Positions 1-5,873 are shown, numbered from the stretch's first letter. The stretch is DNA of 8,097 nt from an uncultured Clostridia bacterium (GCA_946061345.1 CAMGRA010000037.1:1-8097), one strand, 5' to 3'. A program made the numbers and translations. Notes: a model not told the origin generated them from the sequence alone.

Positions 1-107
1 CTCTCCCTCCGTCTTCGCCTTGCGGCGAATCCACCTCCCTCATCAGAGGGAGGCTGGCGGGACGCGGCATAGCGAATGCTTTTTGGAACCACCACCCGGC
101 TGGTGGT
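1..107. repeat. Hairpin-rich intergenic repeat-like element
   Basis: Three perfect stem-loops follow each other: TTCGCC/GGCGAA (14-19 with 24-29), CCTCCCTC/GAGGGAGG (34-41 with 46-53) and AACCACCA/TGGTGGTT (87-94 with 101-108). The CTCTCCCTCC at the window edge could compete for the GAGGGAGG arm. No convincing gene lies here on either strand. The style (CCTCCCTC arms, a small GC hairpin, then GGCGGGACGCGG) resembles dispersed palindromic intergenic repeats of gut Clostridia, but that is recollection and no second copy occurs in this window. The left end may lie outside the window. Confidence 0.45.
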
Positions 108-114
108 TTTCTTT
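87..114 (+). terminator. Possible rho-independent terminator reading rightward
   Basis: An 8-bp stem AACCACCA/TGGTGGTT (87-94, 101-108) with loop CCCGGC is followed by TTCTTT, giving a run of six T in eight bases after the stem is closed. It would stop plus-strand transcripts entering from the left edge. The same DNA may simply be part of the repeat-like element. Confidence 0.35.
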
Positions 115-127
115 GTACAAAGAAAAA
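108..127. repeat. Perfect palindrome TTTTCTTTGTACAAAGAAAA
   Basis: The 20 bases at 108-127 equal their own reverse complement. In the transcript from the minus-strand promoter at 150-178 this sequence lies a short way into the leader. It could be a dimeric-protein site or a weak leader structure; its role is unknown. Confidence 0.5.
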
Positions 128-173
128 GTTAACGACCGTTTACTTATTCATTATAGTAAACGGTCGTTAACTT
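126..173. promoter_or_regulatory. Large inverted repeat, TetR-type operator candidate
   Basis: Two perfect 19-base arms (126-144 and 155-173) surround a 10-base spacer. Each arm also contains a near-palindrome, TTAACG-AC-CGTTTA, so the site could hold two regulator dimers. One arm fills the -35/-10 spacer of the minus-strand promoter and the other covers its expected start site, as expected for a repressor. AACG-N2-CGTT cores are typical of many TetR/AcrR-family operators; assigning this site to that family is inference, and no TetR gene is in the window. Confidence 0.6.
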
Positions 174-178
174 GTCAA
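150..178 (-). promoter_or_regulatory. Consensus sigma-A promoter reading left out of the window
   Basis: Read on the minus strand, TTGACA (173-178) is followed by a 17-bp spacer and TATAAT (150-155), a perfect match to the vegetative consensus. The transcript would start near 143 and run leftward off the window. A consensus promoter with a repressor-like inverted repeat over spacer and start site suggests a strong but tightly repressed gene. A weaker plus-strand alternative exists (TTAACG 129-134, 17 bp, TATAGT 152-157), but it would read antisense into htrA. Confidence 0.7.
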
Positions 179-206
179 GGGTTTTTTCCGTATTTTTTGC
201 AGAACA

Positions 207-251
207 GACGCCCGGCATATTCTTCCGAATATTCCCGCATTGCCGGGCGTC
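207..251 (-). terminator. Hairpin downstream of htrA
   Basis: An 11-bp perfect stem (207-217 with 241-251, GACGCCCGGCA/TGCCGGGCGTC) encloses a smaller stem ATATTC/GAATAT (217-222, 227-232). It starts 16 bp past the htrA stop codon, so it probably ends or protects that transcript. In the direction of htrA the stem is followed by TGTTCTGC, a poor U-tract, so efficient intrinsic termination is uncertain. Confidence 0.5.
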
Positions 252-266
252 GTTCCGCCTGCAGGA

Positions 267-1661
267 TTATCCGCCGAAGCCGAAGCCCCAGGGGAAGCCG
301 CCCGGATACCCCTGCTGGCTGCTCGGTTCTTCGTCCTGCGCAAGGGCGGACTGGGTCTGCTCCCCGACGATCACCGTGAGCTCCAGAGTCTGGCCCTGAC
401 GGTAGACAGAAAGGACCAGCTTGTTGCCCGGCTCACAGGCGCTCACCGCGTCGGAAAGGCCCGTTCTGTCAGTGATCTCCACGCCGTTGACTGCGGTAAC
501 GATGTCGTTTTCCTTCAGTCCGGCAGCCGCCGCAGGGCTGTCCTCCAAAACACCGGCAATGGCAGCGCCCTGAGGCAGGCCGTAGCGCTGGGTCTCCGCG
601 CTGACATCCGTAACGGTCACTCCGATATAGGGCTTGGTGATATAGCCGTCCTCGATGATGTCCTCCACGATGCCTTTGACATGGTTGATGGGAATGGCAA
701 AGCCGATGTTGTCAATGGAGGCCGCAGAACTGGAGCCGGAGCCGGAATACTTGGCGTTGGTAATGCCGATGACCTCGCCGTACATATTGAACAGCGGGCC
801 GCCGGAGTTGCCGGAGTTGATGGCGCAGTCGGTCTGGATCAGGTCCATGGTCAGGTTGCCCGAGAGGGTGACTTCCCGGTCCAGGGCGCTGACGGCACCT
901 GCGGTCAGGGAGAAGGTCAGCTCGCCCAGAGGATTTCCGATGGCAATCACGCTGTCGCCCACATTCAGGTTGTCGGAGTCGCCCAGGATCACAGGGGGCA
1001 AATTCTCAGCGTCGACCTTCAGAACCGCGATGTCGTTGCTTCGGTCGTAGCCGATGAGGGCTGCGTTGTAGGTAGTGCCGTCATAGAGGGAAACGGTGAT
1101 GGAGTCGGAGTCCTCAATGACGTGGTAGTTAGTCAGGATATAGCCGTCGGAGGTGAGGATCAGGCCGGAGCCGGAAGCTGCTGAGGTGGTCTGATAGCCC
1201 CAGAAGTTGGTGGTGATGGAGGTGGTGATGCCCACGGTGGAATTGACATTGGCGGCATAGACCTCAGCCGCCGTCAGCTCCTTGCCGGTGTCAATGTGGG
1301 CAATGTCGATGACGGAGCTTTCCCGGACGCCCTGCAGAATCGTAGAGGTCTTTTTTTCGCTGCTCTTGGCCCCGGAATTCAGGAAGCTGCCGCCGAAGCC
1401 GGCCAAACCGCCGACCAGAGCGCAAGCCAGGAGCAGCGCCACTGCCCGCAGGCCCTTGAGCTTTTTCTTCGGTTTTTTCTGCTGCGGTTCGACTGGTGTG
1501 TAAGCTGGCTCCGACGGAGTATAGGCAGGCTCCGTGTAGGCAGGCCCTGCAGAGGTGTAGACAGGCTCTGCATAGTAATTGGGCTGCTGGGGTTCCGCCG
1601 GTGTATTTTGCGGCTGCTGTGTGTTTTCCGGCTGCACCGGATATTCAAAATTCTGTTCCAT
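267..1661 (-). CDS. htrA: Membrane-anchored HtrA/DegP-type serine protease with PDZ domain
   Basis: This 464-residue protein is a quality-control protease acting on misfolded exported proteins at the outer face of the membrane. Residues 1-70 are a cytoplasmic tail rich in P, Q, Y and E, with EPVYT/EPAYT-like units at 32-59 and a KKPKKK stop-transfer patch at 62-67. A membrane helix spans about 71-94. The trypsin-like domain (about 135-335) has the full triad: H180 (TNYHVIED), D210 (NDIAVLK) and S286 (GNSGGPL). One PDZ domain covers about 344-433, and the tail (451-464) is Gly/Phe/Trp-rich. The ATG at 1661 is chosen because AAAGGA lies about 11 bases upstream; an in-frame upstream start at 1742 lacks this and would place coding sequence over the promoter. 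The gene follows the two-component pair, and its promoter resembles that of the regulator. The HtrA family call is firm; the substrates are unknown. Confidence 0.95.
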   Translation of the reverse strand: MEQNFEYPVQPENTQQPQNTPAEPQQPNYYAEPVYTSAGPAYTEPAYTPSEPAYTPVEPQQKKPKKKLKGLRAVALLLACALVGGLAGFGGSFLNSGAKSSEKKTSTILQGVRESSVIDIAHIDTGKELTAAEVYAANVNSTVGITTSITTNFWGYQTTSAASGSGLILTSDGYILTNYHVIEDSDSITVSLYDGTTYNAALIGYDRSNDIAVLKVDAENLPPVILGDSDNLNVGDSVIAIGNPLGELTFSLTAGAVSALDREVTLSGNLTMDLIQTDCAINSGNSGGPLFNMYGEVIGITNAKYSGSGSSSAASIDNIGFAIPINHVKGIVEDIIEDGYITKPYIGVTVTDVSAETQRYGLPQGAAIAGVLEDSPAAAAGLKENDIVTAVNGVEITDRTGLSDAVSACEPGNKLVLSVYRQGQTLELTVIVGEQTQSALAQDEEPSSQQGYPGGFPWGFGFGG

Positions 1662-1702
1662 GAGAGAAACCGTCCTTTCGGGTAGTTTTGCTTTATGTCC
1701 TG

Positions 1703-1734
1703 AGTATAGCCCTCCATGCTGAAGTGAAGTTGAA
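1703..1734 (-). promoter_or_regulatory. htrA promoter with putative response-regulator box
   Basis: On the minus strand a -10 box TATACT (1703-1708) lies about 40 bases before the htrA start codon. It has no good -35; instead TTCAACTTCACTTCAGC occupies 1718-1734, with TTCAACTT exactly 18 bp from the -10. TTC recurs 11 bp after the first TTC, about one helical turn, as OmpR-family regulators prefer. The same layout precedes the response-regulator gene. A weak -35 replaced by a direct-repeat activator site fits positive control. Confidence 0.6.
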
Positions 1735-1880
1735 AATATCATTAACTTTTTCTGAACTTGCCGGTTTCCGACGCATTTTTTCGCCGTTTTCGGCAGAGCA
1801 AAGGCAAAAACATTCAGCCCACGTCAGGCAGTACGGAACTCTGTCGGACGCGGGCCGTATTCTGTCATTGACTTTTGCCG

Positions 1881-3092
1881 CTACAGAAGGATGCGGAACA
1901 GGATGTCTCCGCCGTTGTTGCTGTGGACGGAGATCTTGCCTCCGTGGGCTTCTGCGGTGGCCCTGGCAACGGAAAGCCCGATGCCGGTGCCGCCGGAATC
2001 GGTACTGCGTGACTGATCCGGCCGGTAAAAGCGGTCAAAGAGCCGGTTGATGTCAGTGCCCTCCGGCAAATGGCAGGTGTTATAGACCTCTATGACCGTC
2101 CCATTGTAGCGTTTGACGGCGGTCAGCCGGATCACGCCGCCCTCGTCGGAGTATTTCACCGCGTTGTCCAGCAGGATAGACACCATCTGGCAGATGGCAG
2201 CACGGTCACCGCGAAGGGTCAGCCCGTCGGCGATCTCCTGAGAAAACCGCTTTCCCTTTGCCCGTGCCACGGCGGCAAAGGGCTCTGAAATCTCCCAGAT
2301 GGCATCGGTGAGGGAAAACTCCGTTTTTTCCGGGAAGGGATTGGCCTCGTCCAGCCGGGAAAGGGTGACCAGATCCGACACCAGACGGGACAGGCGCTTG
2401 GTCTGGCTCTGGATGTTCTCGACCCATTCATTTTCCCCCTCCATGGCCAAAATATCGGCGCTGGTGGCGATGGCGGTGAGGGGGGTCTTGATCTCATGGC
2501 CTGCGTCGGTGATAAACTGCTTCTGCTGCTCGATATTCCTCGCGAAGGGCAAAATGGCCCGCTTGGAAAAGAGCACCACCAGCACAAAAATAGCCAGATA
2601 GCTGATGAGCGCCACGGTGCAGGAGACGATCAGCAGGGTCCGCATGCTCTGTATCTCCGTCTCGGCGTTGAGAAAGACCACGGCGATCCGGTCGCCGGAT
2701 TCCTCCATGGCGAAGCGGTAATTGTCCCGGTAGCCGGAGGTATCCTCGCCCGACAGGACTTCAGCGGCATATTCCGCCGCCTGCGCCACGGAGACAGAGG
2801 AAATATAATCCTTGGAGATCTGCAGCACGACGCCGTCTGTGGTGCAGACCACAGAGAAAAAGCGCGTGCGGAACTGTGCCTCCGAGGAATGCTTGGAGGA
2901 CGGCAGGTTCCACTCCCCCAAAGGCGGCATCTCCCAGCGGGTGTAGTCCAGAAGAACGTCCAGAGTCTCGTCCAGATTTTCCGTATTGATCTTGTAATAC
3001 CAAAGGTTCATGGCAGCCAGCAGCACGAAAAGCACCACAAAAATGGCAGCCATGGCTGACAGGATGAACCGCCAGCGCATTTTTTTCAGCAT
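1881..3092 (-). CDS. Membrane sensor histidine kinase of a two-component system
   Basis: This 403-residue kinase autophosphorylates on a histidine and passes the phosphate to the regulator encoded just upstream. A helix at about 9-31 and another at 152-175 enclose an extracytoplasmic sensor region of about 120 residues with no motif I recognise. The dimerisation/phosphoacceptor domain follows almost at once, with H199 in DAGHEIKTPL; only about 24 residues separate it from the membrane, so there is no room for a HAMP domain. The ATPase domain shows the N box (LLDNAVKYS, 307-315), RLFDRFYRPD (350-359) and the G box GGTGIGLSVA (367-376). The start ATG (3092) overlaps the regulator's stop codon by 7 nt (ATGCTGA), implying translational coupling. 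The protease gene htrA lies 219 bp downstream, which suggests an envelope or secretion-stress signal, as for CssS of Bacillus; this is inference. Confidence 0.93.
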   Translation of the reverse strand: MLKKMRWRFILSAMAAIFVVLFVLLAAMNLWYYKINTENLDETLDVLLDYTRWEMPPLGEWNLPSSKHSSEAQFRTRFFSVVCTTDGVVLQISKDYISSVSVAQAAEYAAEVLSGEDTSGYRDNYRFAMEESGDRIAVVFLNAETEIQSMRTLLIVSCTVALISYLAIFVLVVLFSKRAILPFARNIEQQKQFITDAGHEIKTPLTAIATSADILAMEGENEWVENIQSQTKRLSRLVSDLVTLSRLDEANPFPEKTEFSLTDAIWEISEPFAAVARAKGKRFSQEIADGLTLRGDRAAICQMVSILLDNAVKYSDEGGVIRLTAVKRYNGTVIEVYNTCHLPEGTDINRLFDRFYRPDQSRSTDSGGTGIGLSVARATAEAHGGKISVHSNNGGDILFRILL

Positions 3093-3763
3093 CTCAGCGC
3101 CTCCAATGCGTAGCCAGCGCCGCGAATGGTCCGAATTTCAATGTCCGCGCTGATCTGCTTGAGTTTCTTGCGCAGAAAGCCGATATAGGTCCATACCACA
3201 TCCATGTCAGCGTCGGAATCCAGGCCCCATATCTTATCCATGATATGCTCCGTGGAGAACACGTGACCCGGATTGCGCAGAAAAAGCTCCATGACCTGAA
3301 ATTCCTTGTTGTTCAGGCGCACGGATTGCTCCCCGCAGAAGAGGAGATACTGGCCGCAGTCCAAAACGGTGTTTCCCAGGCGGAGGGTGACGGAAGCGTA
3401 ATTTCCGCTTCTGCGGCAGAGGGCACGGACCCGCGCCAGAAATTCGCTGGTGGCGAAGGGCTTGGGCAGATAGTCATCTGCACCGGCGTCCAGCCCCGCC
3501 ACCCGGTCCTCGATCTCTCCTTTCGCGGTGAGGAACAGGGCCGGTGTGGACACGCCCTGCTGCCTTGCCTCCCGCAGGACAGAAATGCCGTCCCTGCCGG
3601 GCATCATGATGTCCAGAATCAGCGCGTCATAGCAGCTATGCAGGATATAATCCAGAGCGTCATTGCCGTTGTGGACCATGTCCACGGCATATTTATTCCG
3701 CTCCAGCACGACCTTCAGGGCCTTGGCAATGGAGATCTCATCCTCGGCGATCAAAACACGCAT
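3086..3763 (-). CDS. OmpR/PhoB-family response regulator
   Basis: This 225-residue DNA-binding regulator is the partner of the kinase encoded immediately downstream. The receiver domain (1-118) carries the acidic pocket E7-D8-E9, the phosphoacceptor D51 (LILDIMMPGRDG), T79 and K101 (LPKPF). The C-terminal winged-helix domain (about 125-222) contains LNNKEFQVMELFLRNPG, the VWTYIGFLRKKL recognition helix and the terminal TIRGAGYAL hairpin. I chose the ATG at 3763 because AAAGGAG ends 8 bases before it; a GTG at 3772, three codons earlier, would overlap that ribosome binding site. Its promoter carries the same TTCAACTT-18-TATACA layout as htrA, so autoregulation plus control of htrA is the simplest reading. 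The family is certain; the signal and regulon are inferred. Confidence 0.95.
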   Translation of the reverse strand: MRVLIAEDEISIAKALKVVLERNKYAVDMVHNGNDALDYILHSCYDALILDIMMPGRDGISVLREARQQGVSTPALFLTAKGEIEDRVAGLDAGADDYLPKPFATSEFLARVRALCRRSGNYASVTLRLGNTVLDCGQYLLFCGEQSVRLNNKEFQVMELFLRNPGHVFSTEHIMDKIWGLDSDADMDVVWTYIGFLRKKLKQISADIEIRTIRGAGYALEALRC

Positions 3764-3784
3764 GCGAACCACTCCTTTGGTTTC

Positions 3785-3816
3785 TGTATACCATCCTCAC
3801 CCGAAACCAAGTTGAA
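3785..3816 (-). promoter_or_regulatory. Promoter of the two-component operon with putative autoregulatory box
   Basis: The extended -10 TGGTATACA has its TATACA at 3785-3790, about 22 bases before the regulator ATG. No good -35 is present. TTCAACTTGGTTTCGGG lies at 3800-3816, with TTCAACTT exactly 18 bp from the -10 and a second TTC 11 bp after the first. The same geometry occurs before htrA. The leader would be only about 15 bases, just enough for the ribosome binding site. The box starts about 12 bp past the stop codon of the aminopeptidase gene. Confidence 0.6.
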
Positions 3817-3828
3817 AAACAGATTGTC

Positions 3829-5052
3829 TTAAAACGCCCAGTTGCCCTTGCGGAAGATGGGAACGGTCTTTCCGTCACGGGTGACGGCGTCGATGTCCAG
3901 ATCCGCCGAGCCGATCATAAAGTCCTCATGGATCATGGAGTCGTTGACGCCCATCTTGCGGCATTCCTCCAGGGTGTACTTGTCAAAGTCCTTGATGGTG
4001 TCGGCAAAGCCCATGCCCAGGGCCAGATGGCAGGCGGCGTTCTCATCAAAGAGAGTCTCATAGAACAGCAGGCCGGACTTCTGGATGGGAGAATCATAGG
4101 GCACCAGGGCACATTCGCCCAGATAGGCCGCGCCCTCGTCCATGGAGATGAGCTTTTTCAGCAGCTCCTCGTTCTTTTCCGCGCGGACCTCCACAGCCTT
4201 GCCGCCCTCAAAGCGGACAGAGAAATTCTCAATAAGCTGCCCCTGATAGGACAGAGGCTTGGTGGAGTAAACGATACCCTCGGCTTTGCCCCGCATGGGA
4301 GAGATAAAGACCTCCTCCGTGGGGATGTTGGGGTTAAAGAAGATGTTGTTCAGCGAGTATTCGCCGCCGCCTTTGAACTCCGCCTCGGGAATCATGCCGA
4401 CCCGCAGGTCCGTTCCGTTGTTGCTCCTGTAGACCAGCGTCTCGATGTTCAGACTGTTGAGATAGGCGCAGCGGGCAGCCAGATCGTCGTTGTGGGCCTT
4501 CCAGGCTGCGATGGGATCCTCGTTGACGCGGGAAGCGTCCAGGATCGCCTCCCACAGCTTTTCCACCGCCTGAGCCTTGCTCAGGTTGGGGAACAGCTTT
4601 TTCGCCCAGGCAACGCCGGGTACAGCGGCGATACACCACTGGTACTTGTTTTCAAGCTGGTCCCGGTAGGGCTTGATGACCTTGTACTTGGCCTGCTGGG
4701 CCTTGGCCATCTTCTCCTGATTGACGCCCTTCATGCCGTCGGGGTCCTCGGAAACCAGGTAGATGCGGCAGGGGATCTCGTCGACATAGTGCTTCCAGCG
4801 GGCTTCCTCCCAGTCGGCGACAGTGCCCAGGTTTTTCTGGCTGCGCCAGCGGACCTGGATTTTATCCAGAGGCTGATAGCTCCAATCCACGACGACACGC
4901 TTGGCACCGGCGCGGTAGCACTCCTCCGCCACCATCTTGACAAATTCAGGCTGATCCAGCTCGGCGGCGATAAAGACCTCCTGGCCCTTCTGCACGTTGA
5001 TGCCCATGGTGGCAATCAGCTTGGCATAGCTTCTGAGTACGGTTTTTTTCAT
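3829..5052 (-). CDS. M29-family metallo-aminopeptidase (AmpS/PepS-like)
   Basis: This 407-residue cytoplasmic exopeptidase should remove N-terminal residues from peptides. It is close to the usual family length. The metal-site motifs are in order: E247 in NIPTEEVF, E313 in LGECALVP, H342 in CHLALG, and H375/D377 in MIHEDFMIGS. As I recall the Thermus AmpT ligands (E250, E316, H345, H378, D380), the spacing is identical with a shift of three. The position of AmpT Tyr352 is Phe349 here (GMGFAD), which is unusual. The ATG at 5052 is chosen because AAAGGAG lies 7 bases upstream and a good promoter lies behind it; an upstream in-frame start at 5136 would include the promoter. Its stop lies 65 bp before the regulator gene without a visible terminator, so read-through into the two-component operon is possible. 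Confidence 0.92.
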   Translation of the reverse strand: MKKTVLRSYAKLIATMGINVQKGQEVFIAAELDQPEFVKMVAEECYRAGAKRVVVDWSYQPLDKIQVRWRSQKNLGTVADWEEARWKHYVDEIPCRIYLVSEDPDGMKGVNQEKMAKAQQAKYKVIKPYRDQLENKYQWCIAAVPGVAWAKKLFPNLSKAQAVEKLWEAILDASRVNEDPIAAWKAHNDDLAARCAYLNSLNIETLVYRSNNGTDLRVGMIPEAEFKGGGEYSLNNIFFNPNIPTEEVFISPMRGKAEGIVYSTKPLSYQGQLIENFSVRFEGGKAVEVRAEKNEELLKKLISMDEGAAYLGECALVPYDSPIQKSGLLFYETLFDENAACHLALGMGFADTIKDFDKYTLEECRKMGVNDSMIHEDFMIGSADLDIDAVTRDGKTVPIFRKGNWAF

Positions 5053-5082
5053 GTTCAGACTCCTTTGCTGATGTTTTTCTTC

Positions 5083-5111
5083 ATTGTAGCAGAGTTTTCT
5101 CTGTATTTCAA
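5083..5111 (-). promoter_or_regulatory. Sigma-A promoter of the aminopeptidase gene
   Basis: On the minus strand TTGAAA (5106-5111), a 17-bp spacer and TACAAT (5083-5088) match the vegetative consensus at ten of twelve positions. The start would fall near 5076, giving a leader of about 24 bases that includes AAAGGAG before the ATG at 5052. I see no operator here, so expression is probably constitutive. Confidence 0.75.
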
Positions 5112-5197
5112 CCTCAGAAACCGATGAGCCGGCCATGTACGCATATAAAAAGCCGTATAGACGAAAAAAGTCCCGGATTTGGCAGGCAGGAAAAGAG

Positions 5198-5218
5198 TCT
5201 CCGATAAAGAAACGGAGA
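5198..5218 (-). terminator. Weak hairpin after the 62-residue gene
   Basis: TCTCCG/CGGAGA (5198-5203 with 5213-5218) has a 9-base loop and is followed, in the direction of the minus-strand gene, by CTCTTTTCC. It lies about 23 bp past the stop codon at 5241. The stem is short and the U-tract interrupted, so this is only a possible terminator. Confidence 0.3.
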
Positions 5219-5240
5219 ATTACAAGCCTTTGCTTTCAGT

Positions 5241-5429
5241 TCATGCTTCAATGCTTTTGCTTTCTGGAGCCTTTTCCGGCGAGGTATTGATGTAAACCTC
5301 CTCCGCATCCAGCATTGCTTTGCGCAGGCGTGCAGCAGCCGGAACGGCAAGCGGAATACGCTCCAGCGGGTCAATGACAGAGTCCACCGCCGCGCATAAT
5401 ATGGCGTACATTTTTTGGTAGTCAGGCAA
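5241..5429 (-). CDS. Small 62-residue protein of unknown function, TTG start
   Basis: The protein begins MPDYQKMYAILCAAVDSVI and is predicted to be mostly helical, with an AAARLRKAMLDAEEVYI helix at about 31-47 and a polar tail. It has no signal peptide or membrane segment. The start is TTG at 5429, supported by GGGAGGA at 5439-5445, about 10 bases upstream; the first in-frame ATG (codon 7, 5411) has no ribosome binding site at a sensible distance. I recall similar short proteins with an N-terminal DYQKMY motif in Clostridia, often near a small XRE regulator, but no function is known to me. It is divergent from such a regulator, and the shared region holds direct repeats over its likely promoter, so it may be a repression target or partner of that regulator. 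Confidence 0.75.
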   Translation of the reverse strand: MPDYQKMYAILCAAVDSVIDPLERIPLAVPAAARLRKAMLDAEEVYINTSPEKAPESKSIEA

Positions 5430-5457
5430 GATATCACATCCTCCCAGCAGTCTATGT

Positions 5458-5486
5458 ATAGCCTAATAGTAGCACGCATAGCCTAA
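5458..5486. promoter_or_regulatory. Two ATAGCCTAA direct repeats, operator candidate
   Basis: ATAGCCTAA occurs at 5458-5466 and again at 5478-5486, exactly 20 bp apart, or about two helical turns. One copy overlaps the spacer and the other the -10 edge and start site of the minus-strand promoter at 5466-5494. This suits a repressor of the 62-residue gene, most simply the XRE protein encoded on the other side. The repeat is seen directly; the regulator assignment is inferred. Confidence 0.55.
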
Positions 5487-5494
5487 AAAGTCCA
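5466..5494 (-). promoter_or_regulatory. Likely promoter of the 62-residue gene
   Basis: On the minus strand TGGACT (5489-5494), a 17-bp spacer and TACTAT (5466-5471) give a moderate sigma-A match, four of six bases in the -35. The start near 5459 leaves a leader of about 30 bases containing the ribosome binding site at 5439-5445. Confidence 0.45.
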
Positions 5495-5505
5495 CCGCTT
5501 TTGGT

Positions 5506-5523
5506 TATCCTATTTACAGGATA
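5506..5523. promoter_or_regulatory. TATCCT-N6-AGGATA inverted repeat before the XRE gene
   Basis: A perfect 6-bp inverted repeat (5506-5511 and 5518-5523) ends 15 bases before the XRE start codon, next to its GGAGG ribosome binding site (5528-5532). It could be an autoregulatory site or a leader hairpin limiting translation. I could not pick a convincing plus-strand promoter for the XRE gene. Confidence 0.4.
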
Positions 5524-5538
5524 TCACGGAGGTGGCCC

Positions 5539-5781
5539 ATGGAAACTGTATCTGCCGTAAAAAACAGGATCCTTCAGCTGTGTGAAGAACGCAATATGAG
5601 CATCAACAAGCTGTCAACGGTATGCGCATTGCCGCCGTCGAGCATCAAGAACATTCTTTACGGGAAAAGTCAGAATCCCAAGCTGCTGACGATCAAGATG
5701 ATCTGCGACGGCCTGGAGATCACTCTCGGTGAATTTTTCTCTACGCCGGAGTTTGACCGGCTGGAGCAGGAGATCAAATAA
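5539..5781 (+). CDS. Small XRE/Cro-type helix-turn-helix regulator
   Basis: This 80-residue protein is a single DNA-binding domain. Residues 5-19 form the first helix. The helix-turn-helix spans about 20-43 (MSINKLSTVCALPPSSIKNIL), and the closing helix carries TIKMICDGLEITLGEFF (51-67), typical of Cro/C1-like domains in Clostridia. There is no sensor or dimerisation extension beyond EFDRLEQEIK. The ATG follows GGAGG by 6 bases. The gene is divergent from the 62-residue gene, with 109 bp between them holding direct and inverted repeats, so it probably represses that gene and perhaps itself. It is the only plus-strand gene in the window and is closed by a strong terminator at 5823-5873. The domain call is firm; the targets are inferred. 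Confidence 0.9.
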   Translation: METVSAVKNRILQLCEERNMSINKLSTVCALPPSSIKNILYGKSQNPKLLTIKMICDGLEITLGEFFSTPEFDRLEQEIK

Positions 5782-5814
5782 ATACCCAACGGCACCGCTA
5801 CCGGTTTTTAATGC

Positions 5815-5873
5815 AAAAAAGCAGGACATTCCTTTTCCGTTCCGCAAGGGAACAGAAAAGGAATGTCCTTTTT
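5815..5873. terminator. Strong bidirectional rho-independent terminator
   Basis: A 21-bp stem with one mismatch (5823-5843 with 5849-5869, AGGACATTCC.../...GGAATGTCCT) has a 5-base loop GCAAG. It is followed by TTTTT (5869-5873) on the plus strand, and it is preceded by AAAAAA (5815-5820), which is the U-tract on the minus strand. It ends the XRE transcript 42 bp past its stop codon. It can also stop leftward transcription coming from the short-chain dehydrogenase. Confidence 0.85.

Noticed and set aside
240..1184. Long plus-strand open frame (314 codons) antisense to htrA
   Set aside because: It lies wholly opposite a protein with a complete catalytic triad, gives a low-complexity Gly/Val/Asp-rich product with no recognisable domain, and is a usual by-product of codon bias on the other strand.
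1783..1794. GCCG-TTTT-CGGC hairpin between the kinase gene and htrA as a terminator
   Set aside because: The stem is only four pairs and has no T-tract in the minus direction, so read-through from the kinase into htrA remains possible.
3928..5127. Plus-strand open frame of 399 codons antisense to the aminopeptidase
   Set aside because: The real gene has all metal-site motifs, a ribosome binding site and a promoter; the antisense product is rich in Gly, Leu and Val with no domain.
5114..5479. Minus-strand frame of 121 codons overlapping the 62-residue gene
   Set aside because: It has no ribosome binding site, and its Cys/Arg-rich product runs through the promoter region and the aminopeptidase upstream region; the 62-residue frame has a strong ribosome binding site.
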